Shown here piece by piece: positions 39,853 through 50,166 of a stretch of DNA of 64,000 nt. The stretch is taken from positions 496,001 to 560,000 of the forward strand of contig BCIK01000009.1 in the NCBI GenBank assembly GCA_039545295.1. Direction: 5' to 3'. The DNA is from Udeniomyces pyricola (taxonomy: Eukaryota > Basidiomycota > Tremellomycetes > Cystofilobasidiales > Mrakiaceae). Positions within the stretch are counted from its first letter, which is position 1. The number at the start of each line of letters is the position of its first letter. The position numbers and the translations under genes were made by a program. The notes under the pieces were generated by a model, which worked only from the letters and a program-made list of their open reading frames with translations, did not search any database and was not told the DNA's origin.

Positions 39853-41011
39853 ATGGCTCTTCCCACTCCCCTCCGCTTCCTTCGCATACGTCATTCCCGA
39901 TCCTCCGTTCCCCCCTTGCCGGCCTTCTCCTCAGCCTTGCCTCACTTGCCACTCCACCTGACCGACCGTCGCGCGTTCCACTGCTCCCCATCCAACTCAA
40001 GTTGGCATTTCGACACCCACGCCTTCGTCATGCGCCTCGAGCGCGAAGGCATGTCGCGTCAACAAGCAGAGGGTATCATGGGCGCGCTGTGCGAGGTGAT
40101 CGATGAGAGCGTGACCAACATGTCTGCTGGGATGGTCGAACGGGGCGAGATGGAAAAGGTGAGAACAACAACGAAATCGAAAAGGAAAGAAAAGAAAGGA
40201 AAGAAAAAGAAGCATCTCTTTGGGTTCTCGGTACTCTGCCTTTGGATGATAGCTTGTCATACCCACGGCAAGGAAACAGAGAATGCACGCTGACCTTGCT
40301 TCATTATCTCCTTCCCTTTCTCATCCTCTTCACTTTGCACTCCTTCTGTTCTTTCCTCCTTGACGAACATAGCGAACTTATGCTCAAAACGTCGATTTTA
40401 CTCAACTCAAATCCGAGCTCAAGCTACTCGAGAAGCAGGACGTTCAACTCATGCGCAACGAAAACGATCGACTCATGGGTGAAGTCGAGAAGCTCAAGAA
40501 CCAACTCCGCGAGCAAATCACGCGTACCCAAGCGGGAGTCAGATTGGACCTGAATCTGGAGAAGGGAAGGATTAGGGATGAAGCTAGTGTCCATGAGTTG
40601 AAGATCAAGGAGGTGAGCATCACGCTGGGGTCTCGGAAGGTGCAAGGAAAAGTTGGGGAAAGGATCGCTGCGCACAATCAAGTCACGCTCGTGGACTGAC
40701 ATTTCTGGGTCTTCATGGTTCCACTCACGCTTTCTTTCACTCGAGGTTGACACCCGGATCGAATCCGAAATCGCTGGGCTTCGAACACAAATGCAAGGCA
40801 ACAAGGTCAGTCTTGTCTACTTTCAACATCCCCTCCACGACCCGTGCATCGCTTTCATATCAATGCCTTGATGTCAACCTTTGCTGAATTCACCTCTGCT
40901 GACGAAATGTCTGTCTCTTCTTGGGCTTAGTTCACGGTGACGGGCCAAATGGTTACCATCTGCTTGACAGGAGGAGGTATCCTCTTCGCCTACTTGCGAT
41001 ACATCTCATAG
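39853..41011 (+). CDS. DUF1640 / MCUR1-CCDC90-like mitochondrial coiled-coil protein
   Basis: Family of inner-membrane mitochondrial proteins (animal MCUR1/CCDC90B, yeast FMP32), linked to calcium uniporter or respiratory assembly. Four exons (39853-40158, 40373-40612, 40746-40805, 40931-41011) join in phase to 228 residues. The Arg-rich N-terminus, RFLRIRHSRSS and DRRAFHCS, looks like a mitochondrial targeting sequence. The family signature FDTHAFVMRLEREGMSRQQA and AEGIMGALCEVIDESV follows. A coiled coil covers KSELKLLEKQDVQLM through EVEKLKNQLREQITRTQA and RIESEIAGLRTQM. A single C-terminal membrane segment, VTICLTGGGILFAYLRYIS, ends the protein at TAG 41009-41011. This architecture is typical and full length. 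The precise role (uniporter regulation or other) cannot be read from sequence. Confidence 0.9.
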
Positions 41012-42328
41012 GCGTTCCCCTTTGCCTTGGGCAGCACCCACCGACCGACCTTTTCTCGGGTCGAACACACGCGGAACTCGCTCTCGGATTCTACCTTCCT
41101 GTGCCATCCTTCTTTCGTTTGACTACCCTCACCCAATCAATCATACATACCATTTCAATTGCACTTACCGTCTGCCGTGCTTATTATCTTTCCCTCTCTC
41201 TCTCTCTTTCACCGGGGTTGTTCTGTCGACGCAAGACCACTTGAATCTATTGACTCTTTACTTCAGCCTGTTTACCTCGTCTCTGCCCATTTTTGCCCAT
41301 TTTGTTGACCCAAACCATTGTTCTTCTTCTTCCAAATATGGTTTCGTCGTATGTTCTTCTCCATCGTCGCTCCATCGTTCTTGAAGCTGGCCACCATCGG
41401 CAAGAGCTCACGGAAGATGCCCCTTTACGTTCTGACTGGATCGTTTCAGTCGTACATATCCTCGCGCATTAATATTCCACTTTAGAGATCTTATGATCCC
41501 TTCATTTCTCCCCTTCCTTCAGACGACACTTCTAACCATGGTCTGGGTCTTATCTCAGGCGTTGTGTGTAAGGGAGTTGACAAGTCAGAGATGGGCCGTC
41601 TCGGAATTCGACATGCATGGACTCGTTCGTGTTAGATGGATGATGGACACCTGCCACGGTCTTCGCCTCTTTCGCGCCCCTCACCTCCTTCATACTCATT
41701 CAGTTTCATATTCGATAGGTTTTACCTGGTCTCGCTCTCTCATCACCATCTCTCAACTTGTTTGCATTTAGGTTGATAGCATCAGTCAACCTCAGGTGAT
41801 GACTATCTCCGACGTCTACTCACAGCATATATACTGACAGCGCGGCCGACGCCTATCATACTTACCTACTGGAATTGCCACCCTTTATCTTGCTGCTGGT
41901 TTGGATGACCTGGATCAGTTGGTCCGCAGTTACTGTTCGATGACCGAGGCTGATGTGTTTTGAGAGGTCGAACTGTAGTGATTCAGTCTGATGAATGTGC
42001 CCTGATGTGAGCTAATACTATGTATGATCATCTCGGTCCGCCCTCACAACCCCCCCCCCCTTTTTTTTTCTTCCCGGAGTGGTTCCTGTCCCGTCCTTCC
42101 TTCCCCCTCCTTCCCCCTCTCCATTCGTCTATCACCTGTTTCACTTCTCTCTTCCATCTCTGTTCCACATCTGTTCCCCTCGCCACCCATGTCCACTTCT
42201 CCCTCTCCCTTCTTCTCTCCCTCTCCTTGGTCTTTCGCCTTTTCGTCGCAATAGGTCGTCCACGTCCATACTCACACTCTGGACTCACCTTTCCCACCTT
42301 TCTACAACACATTTACCATCCATATAAG
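41012..42328. other. 1.3-kb intergenic region upstream of the 42329 gene
   Basis: The longest gene-free stretch on this side. T/C-rich blocks lie at 41180-41340 and, very strongly, 42040-42250. ORFs such as 41022-41384, 41493-41771 and 42020-42622 have pyrimidine-driven compositions and no recognisable domain. It may contain a long 5' leader or a non-coding transcript, but nothing in the sequence demonstrates one. Confidence 0.4.
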
Positions 42329-43911
42329 ATGCCCTCCACTCAAATCTTCTTTGCACCTATCGCGGCCTCCACTGCGCCGTTCCCCCAACCTTACCTCCTC
42401 GGCGGTATGGTGAGTCATTGTACTATCCTTTTCTGCTCTGCTCTGATGGCCTCGCACCGTCGGTCTCGCACTGCCGGCCATGCACTGCTCCCGCTGGCTT
42501 CGCTCGGCAGTACTTCGCTCGGCTTTGGGCAAACCGCTCTCAAGCTGGCTCAGACGCTCCAGCGGAGTTGTGTCGTCTCGCATCACGATCCATGTCACTC
42601 TCACGTTGTATTCGAGGACTAACTTGCTTTTGACTCTTCTTTTCCTTCTCTCCTTTTCCCCTGCTCACTTTCTCCTTATCTGTCCTACATGTCTTTCCCT
42701 CTCTTCTTCTCCCTTCCCCTCTGTTTCCGTCTTTCTTTTCTTGCTTCTTTTTTTTTTCTTCTTCTCCCTCACTCTTTTTCCTCCTCTCATCTTCTCTTCT
42801 TCCTTGTTTTCCCCTCTCCCTCTCTCCCCTCGTGCCTTTCCTCTTACATCATGACAGATCGGGCACGTCGTCGCACCCAGTGTGCACGTCGCTCAGGACA
42901 CCATTGTTCACCCAAAGCCCACAAGGGCCGAGAAGAAGGCGACGGCCGCCTTCGAGACTGCCAAGGTCGAGTGCACATCAAGTCAAGTGCCCACTACTCG
43001 ACGAGGCGACGCGGTGCACTTCCTCGGCCTCCATGGCCTTGAGACCCTCGACGACGCTCGTCGATTCGTCCTCCGCAACGACCTCACCTCGGCACACGCC
43101 AAAGTCCTCGCCCTCCGCGCAGGGCTACAGCGCTGCAAAAAGGTTTGGTGGCGGGAGACGCTAAGCAAGGCTCGTCAAAGGCCGCAGGACGAGTCGATGT
43201 CGTCCTGGCGGTTCAGCAAGGCCCGGCCGGTGACGTCGTCGCTCCTGGCGGAGTTGGAGACGGTTGTCCTCGCGTCGGGCCTGACGGCCAAGGAGGCGGC
43301 GGAGGTGAGGCAGCGACGACGAGCGTTCGTCGTATGCGAGCCTCTGTCCGAGTCGACTCGAGTGTTTCAAGCTCTTTGAGAGGCGGCTCCTCTCGGTCCG
43401 ACCTCCCTCTCGCCTTCGGTCTCGGTCACGTTCTCGTCCTCTCCTTCGTCCTCGTTCTCATCCTCACCGTCGCCCTCACCGTCGCCCTCACCCTCACACT
43501 CGGCCTGTCCCCGCCCCCAACTGCGACCTCTTCTCCTTCGCCGGTCGGCGACGGTGCCGCTCGCGCCCCTCGACGTCGTCGCCTACTCGCCGTCCACCTC
43601 TCTCTCACACTCTACTTCTACCTCTACCTCCGCCTCTACCTCCGCCTCCACCTCCGCCTCTGCCTTCGACTCGGACTCGGACTCAAACTCCAACTCCAAC
43701 TCTGGGTCGGACTCGGATGAGGTTGTCACACCCCTCCCTTTTTCGCTTGAGCTGGGGGGGGGGGGGGAGCTTGAGGAAACTTCCCTGCCATCTTCTCTTC
43801 CACATATCTAACCCCCATCACCTTCCCCACGACCCTCTCTCTCCCTCACATCGATCGCAGATCAATGACAGGACCCCCGAAATCAGCCCAACAGCCAAGA
43901 CCAATAGATAG
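42329..43911 (+). CDS. Unrecognised protein with Ser/Pro- and Ser/Asp/Asn-repeat C-terminus
   Basis: I do not recognise this family. Four exons (42329-42409, 42858-43304, 43383-43721, 43861-43911) join in phase to 305 residues. Exon 1 ends ATG|GTGAGT. The 448-nt first intron is very T/C-rich. Exon 2 reads IGHVVAPSVHVAQDTIVHPK and GLHGLETLDDARRFVLRND, with strong C/G third positions, and looks like a real alpha-helical domain. The third intron (43722-43860) ends in a clear CGCAG acceptor, followed by INDRTPEISPTAKTNR and TAG. The second intron (43305-43382) removes an in-frame TGA at 43377; its GTGAGG donor and GAGAG acceptor are plausible but not proven. Without it the protein would stop after about 200 residues. 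Exon 3 holds repeated SPSP, STSTSAS and DSDSDSNSNSNS tracts, probably disordered. Confidence 0.55.
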
Positions 43912-45151
43912 TCCTATAGACATTTCTCATTTATCTCGGTCTCCGAGGCATAATCCCCCCTTTTTTGAATTCCACGAGATCGGTCGTGTTTTTATCTAGC
44001 TCTTTGAGGAACGGACTGGTAGGAGTAGGGGGGAGGGGGGACGGTATTCATTATATGCTCCTATATATGTATATATATATGTGTAGGTACTAAGTGTGAC
44101 GTTTGACTACGATGTTTTTAGAGTCGCTCACTCACGCTTTCGAGAAAGAAAGAAAACCCTGTGAAGTCTTATGTACATATGTCATATGATACACACATAT
44201 ATATGTGTATGTACTTGAGTTTTTAACTATACTAATGTACGTTTTTTTTTGGAAGGGGGGGAGGGGGGGGGGCTTTGATTAGATATGGATGTATACTGGT
44301 TCATTAGGGTCGGATACGATCCATTGAAATCGTCAGAACTGACGGGCCAGGGGGGTATTATATGAGAGAGCGACAGAGATATTTGGGAAAGAAACGAGAA
44401 GAGGAAGATAGGGAGAAAATAAGAAGAGGGGAGGAAGGAGGGAGGACGGTGGAAAGAAGGTCTACTTATGATACGTAGGGAAAAAAAAAAGAAAAGAAAA
44501 GAAGCAAAAAAAAAAAAAAAAAAAAACAAACGGGAAGGGAATGGGTAAAGACAGATAAGAAACCCCTCCTGAACCGAGGGTCCGTCACAAGGGAAACATG
44601 GTCGAGAAAATTAAGAAAGACAGGAAGAAAAAAAAAAAGAGGAAGAGAGAGAAGGAGAGAGAGGTTTGGGCTCGCGCGTCGAGGTAAGGAAAGGTACGTG
44701 TGATGGATGAGGTACGGGTGTCATGGGTAGGTTTCTACGTTTTGTCATCAGAGCAGAGTAGATGGTGTATATGTATATGGTTGAGAGTTGTGCCTGCCGC
44801 CATGAAGACGTTGATGGGAAAGAGATGAGGTACGGGTGATTTGACCGGAGAGGAAGGGGAGGAAGGGGAAGGGGGAGCGGTCAGGCCGAAGTCAAAGTGG
44901 AAAAGGTATATACCACGATGTAGTGGATGAACGCGTACGATTATATATATATATAATTATTGTTATGATGTAGGTTCCATCTCGGCCTTGATCCCCTCTG
45001 TTCTTTCACTCCGGATCTCCTTCTCTCCATTCTCCTATTCCCAAGCCATTCCTCTCCATCCATCCGAGCAGCACCTTGACCAAGTTCTCCTCACGTCCAA
45101 CCCTTTCTCATGTGCCATTCCATTTCATCCGACCCAACCCCCCATTTTTTT
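43912..45151. other. 1.2-kb convergent intergenic region
   Basis: 3' flanks of the 42329 gene and of the minus-strand hypothetical. It carries TATATATG blocks at 44050-44082, a 16-nt perfect palindrome at 44193-44208, a G-rich run near 44256-44272, A runs (21 A at 44506-44526) and a TA repeat at 44943-44957. The segment 44380-44680 is almost purely A/G on the + strand. No gene recognised. Confidence 0.45.
44506..44526 (+). repeat. 21-nt A homopolymer
   Basis: A pure A run in a purine-rich intergenic stretch, close to another A10 at 44481-44490. Confidence 0.8.
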
Positions 45152-46202
45152 TTATCTCCCTTGTCCAGTCCCACTTCCCGTCCCGGGTAGAGGCACGCCT
45201 TCCTCACTGCCGACGCTTTGGACATGCGGATATCCACCTCCTTGAACGGCCATCCCACTCTGCGCGACGGCCGCTGGCGGTTGGACGGCGGCAGTCCCTG
45301 CCCCGTTGGCGAGCGTCGGCGTTTGGGCGGACGAAGGGTTGCGCGTGAAGTATTGTGGGATCGCCTGGGTGGAAAAAGGAGGGGAAGAGGTTGGGGAAGG
45401 AGGAGGAAGGGAGGGGGGGGGGGGAGGAAGGAGGTTTGAGATTAGTAGGTTGGTAAAGATGACGAACGAAGAAAAGATAATCTTGATACACATATAACCC
45501 CCCCCCCCTTCCCTTCCCTCTTGTTTCTTGATCGACTTGGTTTTCCTTCTCTCCCCCGTCTGAACGACGTCCAAGCCGGATTCAACGTTCTCGCTGAGTA
45601 CATTAAAAAAAAAAAAAAGACAAGGCTATTCCTTATACTCGCTCTCCTCCTTGCTTCGTTGATTATTAGAAGAAAAAAAAAAGGTGGATCGGTTTGGAAA
45701 AGAGAGAAATATCTCTACCATGCCACGCGCAGACGTCATCGCGTCATCCATCCATCATCCGGGCGGGGGCTTGCTTATTCCCGTCCATCCGTCCATCCAT
45801 TCGTCCATTCGTTCCCATCTTGCACTCCCTAAACGATGGATCCATCATCACCTCGCGAAACAAAACCCCCACCCTTAAAGCCATCCCCATAGAACAAAAC
45901 CCATCTCTCACAACAACAACAAAAGCCATGCATGTACGTACCTGAAGACTGCTCCTCGCGCGTTGGAACACGCCCGGTCGAGCTTGTCGACCACTACTCG
46001 AAAGGGCATGAAGTTCGACAGGTTCCGAGACATCGACGCTCGCTCGGTGACCACCCCCGGTTGCAGCACTCGCGGCGGCGACACTCCCCTTTTTTGAGCG
46101 AGTGGGCGAATGGTCAGAAGTTGGGGTTGAAGAGCTGGTGGTTTGGGAGGGATCGACGAGGGGAGTGGAGAAGAGGGAGAGGTAAGTCGAGAAGAGGGTC
46201 AT
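45152..46202 (-). CDS. Small Ser/Ala/Gly-rich hypothetical protein
   Basis: Weakly supported gene. ATG at 46202 gives MTLFSTYLSLFSTPLVDPSQ, then Ser/Thr-rich sequence, VDVSEPVELHALSSSGRQAR and FQRARSSLQ. A donor GTACGT follows CAG near 45940. An acceptor CACCCAG near 45373 restores the same phase into AIPQYFTRNPSSAQTPTLAN and a Gly/Ala/Gln-rich end, stop 45154-45152. Joined, this is about 155 residues. The intron would be near 570 nt, long for this window, and contains A/T, GGAT and G/A low-complexity tracts, so an intermediate exon could be missing. No domain, membrane segment or family is recognised. Compositional third-position bias supports coding for the two exons, but expression is unproven. 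Confidence 0.4.
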
Positions 46203-46975
46203 GATGCCGGTGGTTTGGGTGAGTGGATGGTGTGTGTGTGTGTGTATGTGTTGGGGAACAGAGAAAGAGGGAGAAGAGGGTGGTCGATAAGGAAAGCGAG
46301 CGGCGCGGTTATGATAGGTTGGATGGGTGGAGGTCCGAGAGTTGGGGGAAAGCAAGCTTGGAGGGACGGACAGAGTCATCAATCAATCATTCCGGTTCAA
46401 CGCCGCGCACGATCGATCCGTTCTCAGACCCAAGAGATCAATCAATCAGCACGACGGGAAATTCCAAGCGCACTATTTCTGCGCCGATGCTTCCCACAGT
46501 GCAGGTCGATCATGTTGCATCATCCATCCATATTCATGACCATTTGTGAGCGCGTTGCATGCATGATTCACACCAGTCCATGCCTGTTCGTTGGTCAACT
46601 GCATGTCGTAAATGATTATATATCATCCATCACATCCTGGCACCGTCCGTCAGCGCATGTAACCATCATCAAGGGACCCTTATATCACCCATGTCGCTGT
46701 CGCAATATTATATATGTCGCTGATTGAAATGAGCTTTCCATCTCCGCCGTTTCCGCGACACGAGGCCAGCAACTCAACAGTCCACTCAACTGCATATTAT
46801 AGATCTTCCATTTCCATGATCATCAAGGGATCTCTGCTTGGTTTAACATGCATGAAAATCGAACCATCAAATACAACCCACCAGCTAGTACTCATCCTTC
46901 TTCCTTCCTTCATCGCGCTTCCCCTCCTCAAGCCCATCCCATATCAAAGTTAACCCCCCATGACCCACCCCGACT
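46203..46975. other. Intergenic region, complex I gene 3' flank / hypothetical promoter
   Basis: 770 bp. It has a GT repeat at 46230-46250 just upstream of the hypothetical start, then ordinary mixed sequence with CATCC/ATATC words. ORFs here lack any recognisable domain. Confidence 0.4.
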
Positions 46976-48288
46976 TTACTTGTTCCCTTGTTGCCTTGGC
47001 AACAACCCCCTCGACTGAGCTGACCTCTCATCCCCTTCCCTCCCTTCGACCAAACCGTACGGATCGGCGAACTTCAACGACACATCCGTATCGAGATCGG
47101 ACGCCTTACGGGCCTTTCGCGAGGCGGGGACCGTATAGCCCTTGGCGGTCCAATCGATCTCTCGATCCTGTTGGTTACATTGGAGGATGAATGCATCATC
47201 ATCATCACCAACCAATACCCCGAGAAATGAGAAACGAAAACGAAAGAGAAGGGAGACAAGGCCGGGGGGGGGGGGGGGGGGTTGGTGGGGTGGGTGGGTG
47301 GAGAAGAAGAAAGAGAAAGGGAAGGTGGGGTGAAATTAAGGGGGATATATCGTCAGTCAAGTCCAAGTCAAGTCAATCGGCCGGCCGGCACGGGTCATCG
47401 GACCGGGGTTTCATGCGACACAAGGCCTCGCTGGGTGAGGGTGGTTGGATGGATGGAGTCGGTTAACACGGATAGGGTTCGGGAGTTGTATCTCTTTGGC
47501 TGCTGAGACCATTGAGAGAGAGAGAGAAACCATCTTTGCTTTCGATACAGAGGTAGATGGTGGCATGACCCAAGATCTGGATGGATCGTTCGATGGGAGA
47601 TCCTTTCAATCCTTTGACAGTCACTTCTCTTCACCTCTTGCTCCAAGTGTTCAAACCCCCTTTTCTCTCTCTCTCTCCTATGGTCCCCCAACTCACATCC
47701 ACATCCGCATCTACAGAACCGAAAGCAACGAGCTCATAGCACTCACCTCATCGTACTTTGCCAGCAAGTAGAGGGAGCCAGGAAGGGCAATGACCATCAT
47801 GAAGATGGGGAAGAGGTTTTGACGACGGATGGTGAACCCTTTGTGCATGTTGTCTCGCATAGTGACCCATTTGTCAATCGCCGGGTCGTTCTGATATCCA
47901 GAAACGGTGGAGAGGAGGAAGGGGGGGGGGGGAAAGGGGAGGGGGGTGGAGGATAGGGAAGATGGGAAGTGGAAGGAGTAGAGTGGGGTGTTAGATACGG
48001 TTGAGTAGATGGAGAGCTCTGAGAGTGAGTCAATGGATGGATGGATGAATAGGGCGAACAACGAGGAAAGCTGTAAGGGTAGATCAATCGATTGTTTGGC
48101 AAAGACCCAGAAGAGATGTATAAACAGACAGGTGAGGGAGGATGTGTGTGGGTGGGATGAGTCACGGGCGTTGAACGAGGCGGTACGCATGCAAAGCGAC
48201 AACAGAAGAGCAACGCACTAAATTTCTTGTCCCCTGGGTTGGCAGGAGGGCCGCGATACTGCAAGCGTGAGAAGGAGGGGAAAGGCAT
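46976..48288 (-). CDS. Likely complex I accessory subunit, B15/NDUFB4 type
   Basis: Small inner-membrane protein resembling the B15 (NDUFB4) subunit of NADH:ubiquinone oxidoreductase. Four exons join in phase to 141 residues: 48288-48219 (MPFPSFSRLQYRGPPANPGD), a 20-nt micro-exon 48018-47999 (KLSIYST), 47890-47747 and 47167-46976. The third exon carries NDPAIDKWVTMRDNMHKGF, followed by one membrane segment FPIFMMVIALPGSLYLLAKY. This DPA..K...MR.N...F plus single-helix layout is the family pattern. The last exon gives DREIDWTAKGYTVPASRKAR and a charged tail. The micro-exon was found by requiring phase and GT/AG signals; without it the first exon does not join. A run of 18 G (47264-47281) lies in the last intron. 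Identity is moderate because the family is short and divergent. Confidence 0.6.
47264..47281 (+). repeat. 18-nt G homopolymer in an intron
   Basis: Pure G run in the last intron of the complex I-like gene, followed by further G-rich sequence (GGTGGGGTGGGTGGG). Confidence 0.85.
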
Positions 48289-48910
48289 GAGATGTTGAGG
48301 AGAGATGTTTAGGGGAGAACGACGACGAGTTGAAACAAGCCACACAAGAGATTAAACATCACCCCCCGCGGTCGGGCATCGCGCATTCGGATCAAGCGAA
48401 AGTGTGTGGGGGGCTTCATTATGTGGCCGGTTTTGTGGCAGCTAGCTAGCACGGTAGGACAATCGCGCTCGGCCCGAAGTTCCTTCGATTCTTTCCCCGA
48501 GTTTCGTTTTCAGCTTTTTTGTTTCTTCTTTTTTTTTTTTGCAGGCAGATCCACATCCGGTGCTTACGAATCGCGTCAATCGGTAATATATAATTTGACC
48601 GTATACAACCAATCGATCAACTATAAGTCCAGTGGAAATCAGATAGAACGATGCGGCGTCGGTCCATAATATTAAATTAAATCAAATTACCTAGAAGAGA
48701 CAAACAACAGAGTAGTCCACAACAATTGAAGTCCAAATTAAGGAACGTCAGAGAAAGATCAATCACAAGCAGAATGAGGGGAAAAAAAAGACATAGAGGA
48801 TTACATGCACTAGTGCTGCCGTCAACTAGCAAAGTCAAAAAAGAAGAAGGAAACAACAAAAAAAAAAGACAGAAAAGCAAGATAGATATAAATCGTTCCA
48901 TGATCGCTCA
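48289..48910. other. Intergenic region, complex I gene promoter / secreted protein 3' flank
   Basis: About 620 bp between tandem minus-strand genes. A T run with TTC interruptions sits at 48520-48540. An AT-rich block AATATTAAATTAAATCAAATT lies near 48665-48690. No gene seen. Confidence 0.4.
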
Positions 48911-50166
48911 TTAAGCATGGACGGTCTTCTTTTGTTCCCCAACGCCACCTTCCCATTCGCTTACGCCCGTTGTCTCGAGCAACGTCAACCTCGCCTCGGG
49001 AGTTTCCTGCGCGAGCTTGACCGACGAAGAGGCGTCGTCAGTTGAGTTGAAAGACGTTGGCGACGGTCCGAGTGGGAATTGATCATCCGAGACGCCTCGA
49101 GAACCTGCCGGCCCAATGAACGACAGGTAGTTGGGTGGGGTCGAAGTGTTGGTCGAAGTGTTGTTGGTCGTCGTCAATGCTGAGCCGGTGAGAGTCAGTT
49201 TCCACCATTGTCTTTGAAGGAAGAGAAAAAGACCAGAAACGAGGGACACATGAATCAAAAGTGATCAGTTTGAGAAATGACGTTTGACGTTTGGACTCGG
49301 ACTGCAAAGGGGGAAACAAAAAGTCGACGTTGAGTTTGGAACGAAATCTCACTGAAAGGTTGACGAATCATCTGAGTAAGAGCACTTCTCAATGAAAGGA
49401 ACCGTTCCCTCGTATGGATCTAGTTAGCGTGGGAGGGAAGGGAGAGAGAACAAGGCAAAGAGATAAAGGGGTGAGCGAGGGGTCAGCGACCAAAATCTAG
49501 TGACAGGCCGACTGCAGTGGCATCGCCTCTCCCTCATGACGTAATAGCATCGAACGTATCCGACTAGGCTAGGACTCACAGGCTGCAGATACACAGTAAG
49601 TGGAGCCGTTAGCAGCAGACTGCCAGAGGAGATGTCCGTAGATCTCTGTTGCGGTGGACGCTCTAAAGAGCGGGAAGGATAAGGAAAGGAGAAGAAGAAA
49701 AAGGCAAACGGACAGTCAAGCGAGCAGGTGATAAGGGTCAGCAGCCTGCATGTGAGGATTCGCCACCCAACAAAACGTCTACGGCCATCGCCTTCTTGGT
49801 TCATGCTTCCAACGCAACACGAGAAAGAGAAGAAAGAAAAGAAGAAAGAGAATATATATATAAAAAAACGCACTGGTCCTTAAAAGTGCTTTGGCACTGC
49901 TCAAACCCGAAAAGGCCGTCTCCCTTGCCTCCACTCCGGGTGGCCCGGCTCATGCGCTCGAGCTGGCCGTCCTCCTCGAGATCGATCGAAAGTTCGGTTC
50001 GCTCAGCCGAGATATTGGCGCTGAGGCCGGTGAAGTTGGAAGATTGGGTGATGGGGTAGATTTGGCACGTCAAAGTGGGCACGATCCGTTTGTCGAGGTG
50101 CTCGACGGGTCGGGCAAGGGAGGTGGTGGCGAGAAGGCTGACGAGGGCCGAAGTGATGACGAGCAT
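48911..50166 (-). CDS. Predicted secreted cysteine-containing glycoprotein
   Basis: Predicted 247-residue extracellular protein from four exons (50166-49874, 49662-49580, 49419-49353, 49211-48911), all in phase. MLVITSALVSLLATTSLARP is a signal peptide, and LDKR just after it is a likely Kex2 cleavage site, leaving a mature start at IVPTLTC. Further blocks are QCQSTFKD, EIYGHLLWQSAANGSTYCV, PYEGTVPFIEKCSYSDDSST and QQWWKLTLTGSAL. Four Cys lie in the middle and could form two disulphides. Several N-glycosylation sequons occur (NFT, NIS, NGS and an NTS/NNTS cluster). The C-terminus is polar with no GPI signal or membrane segment. Other phases for exons 2 and 3 give less protein-like reading. 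I do not recognise the family; a secreted or wall-associated role is inference. Confidence 0.65.

Noticed and set aside
43145..43720. A 191-residue reading with a very hydrophobic VLVLSFVLVLILTVALTVAL stretch, looking like a membrane protein.
   Set aside because: It is the shifted frame of a Ser/Pro-repeat coding exon (TCC/CTC-type codons). The other frame has proper splice joins, a repeat tail and better continuity with exon 2.
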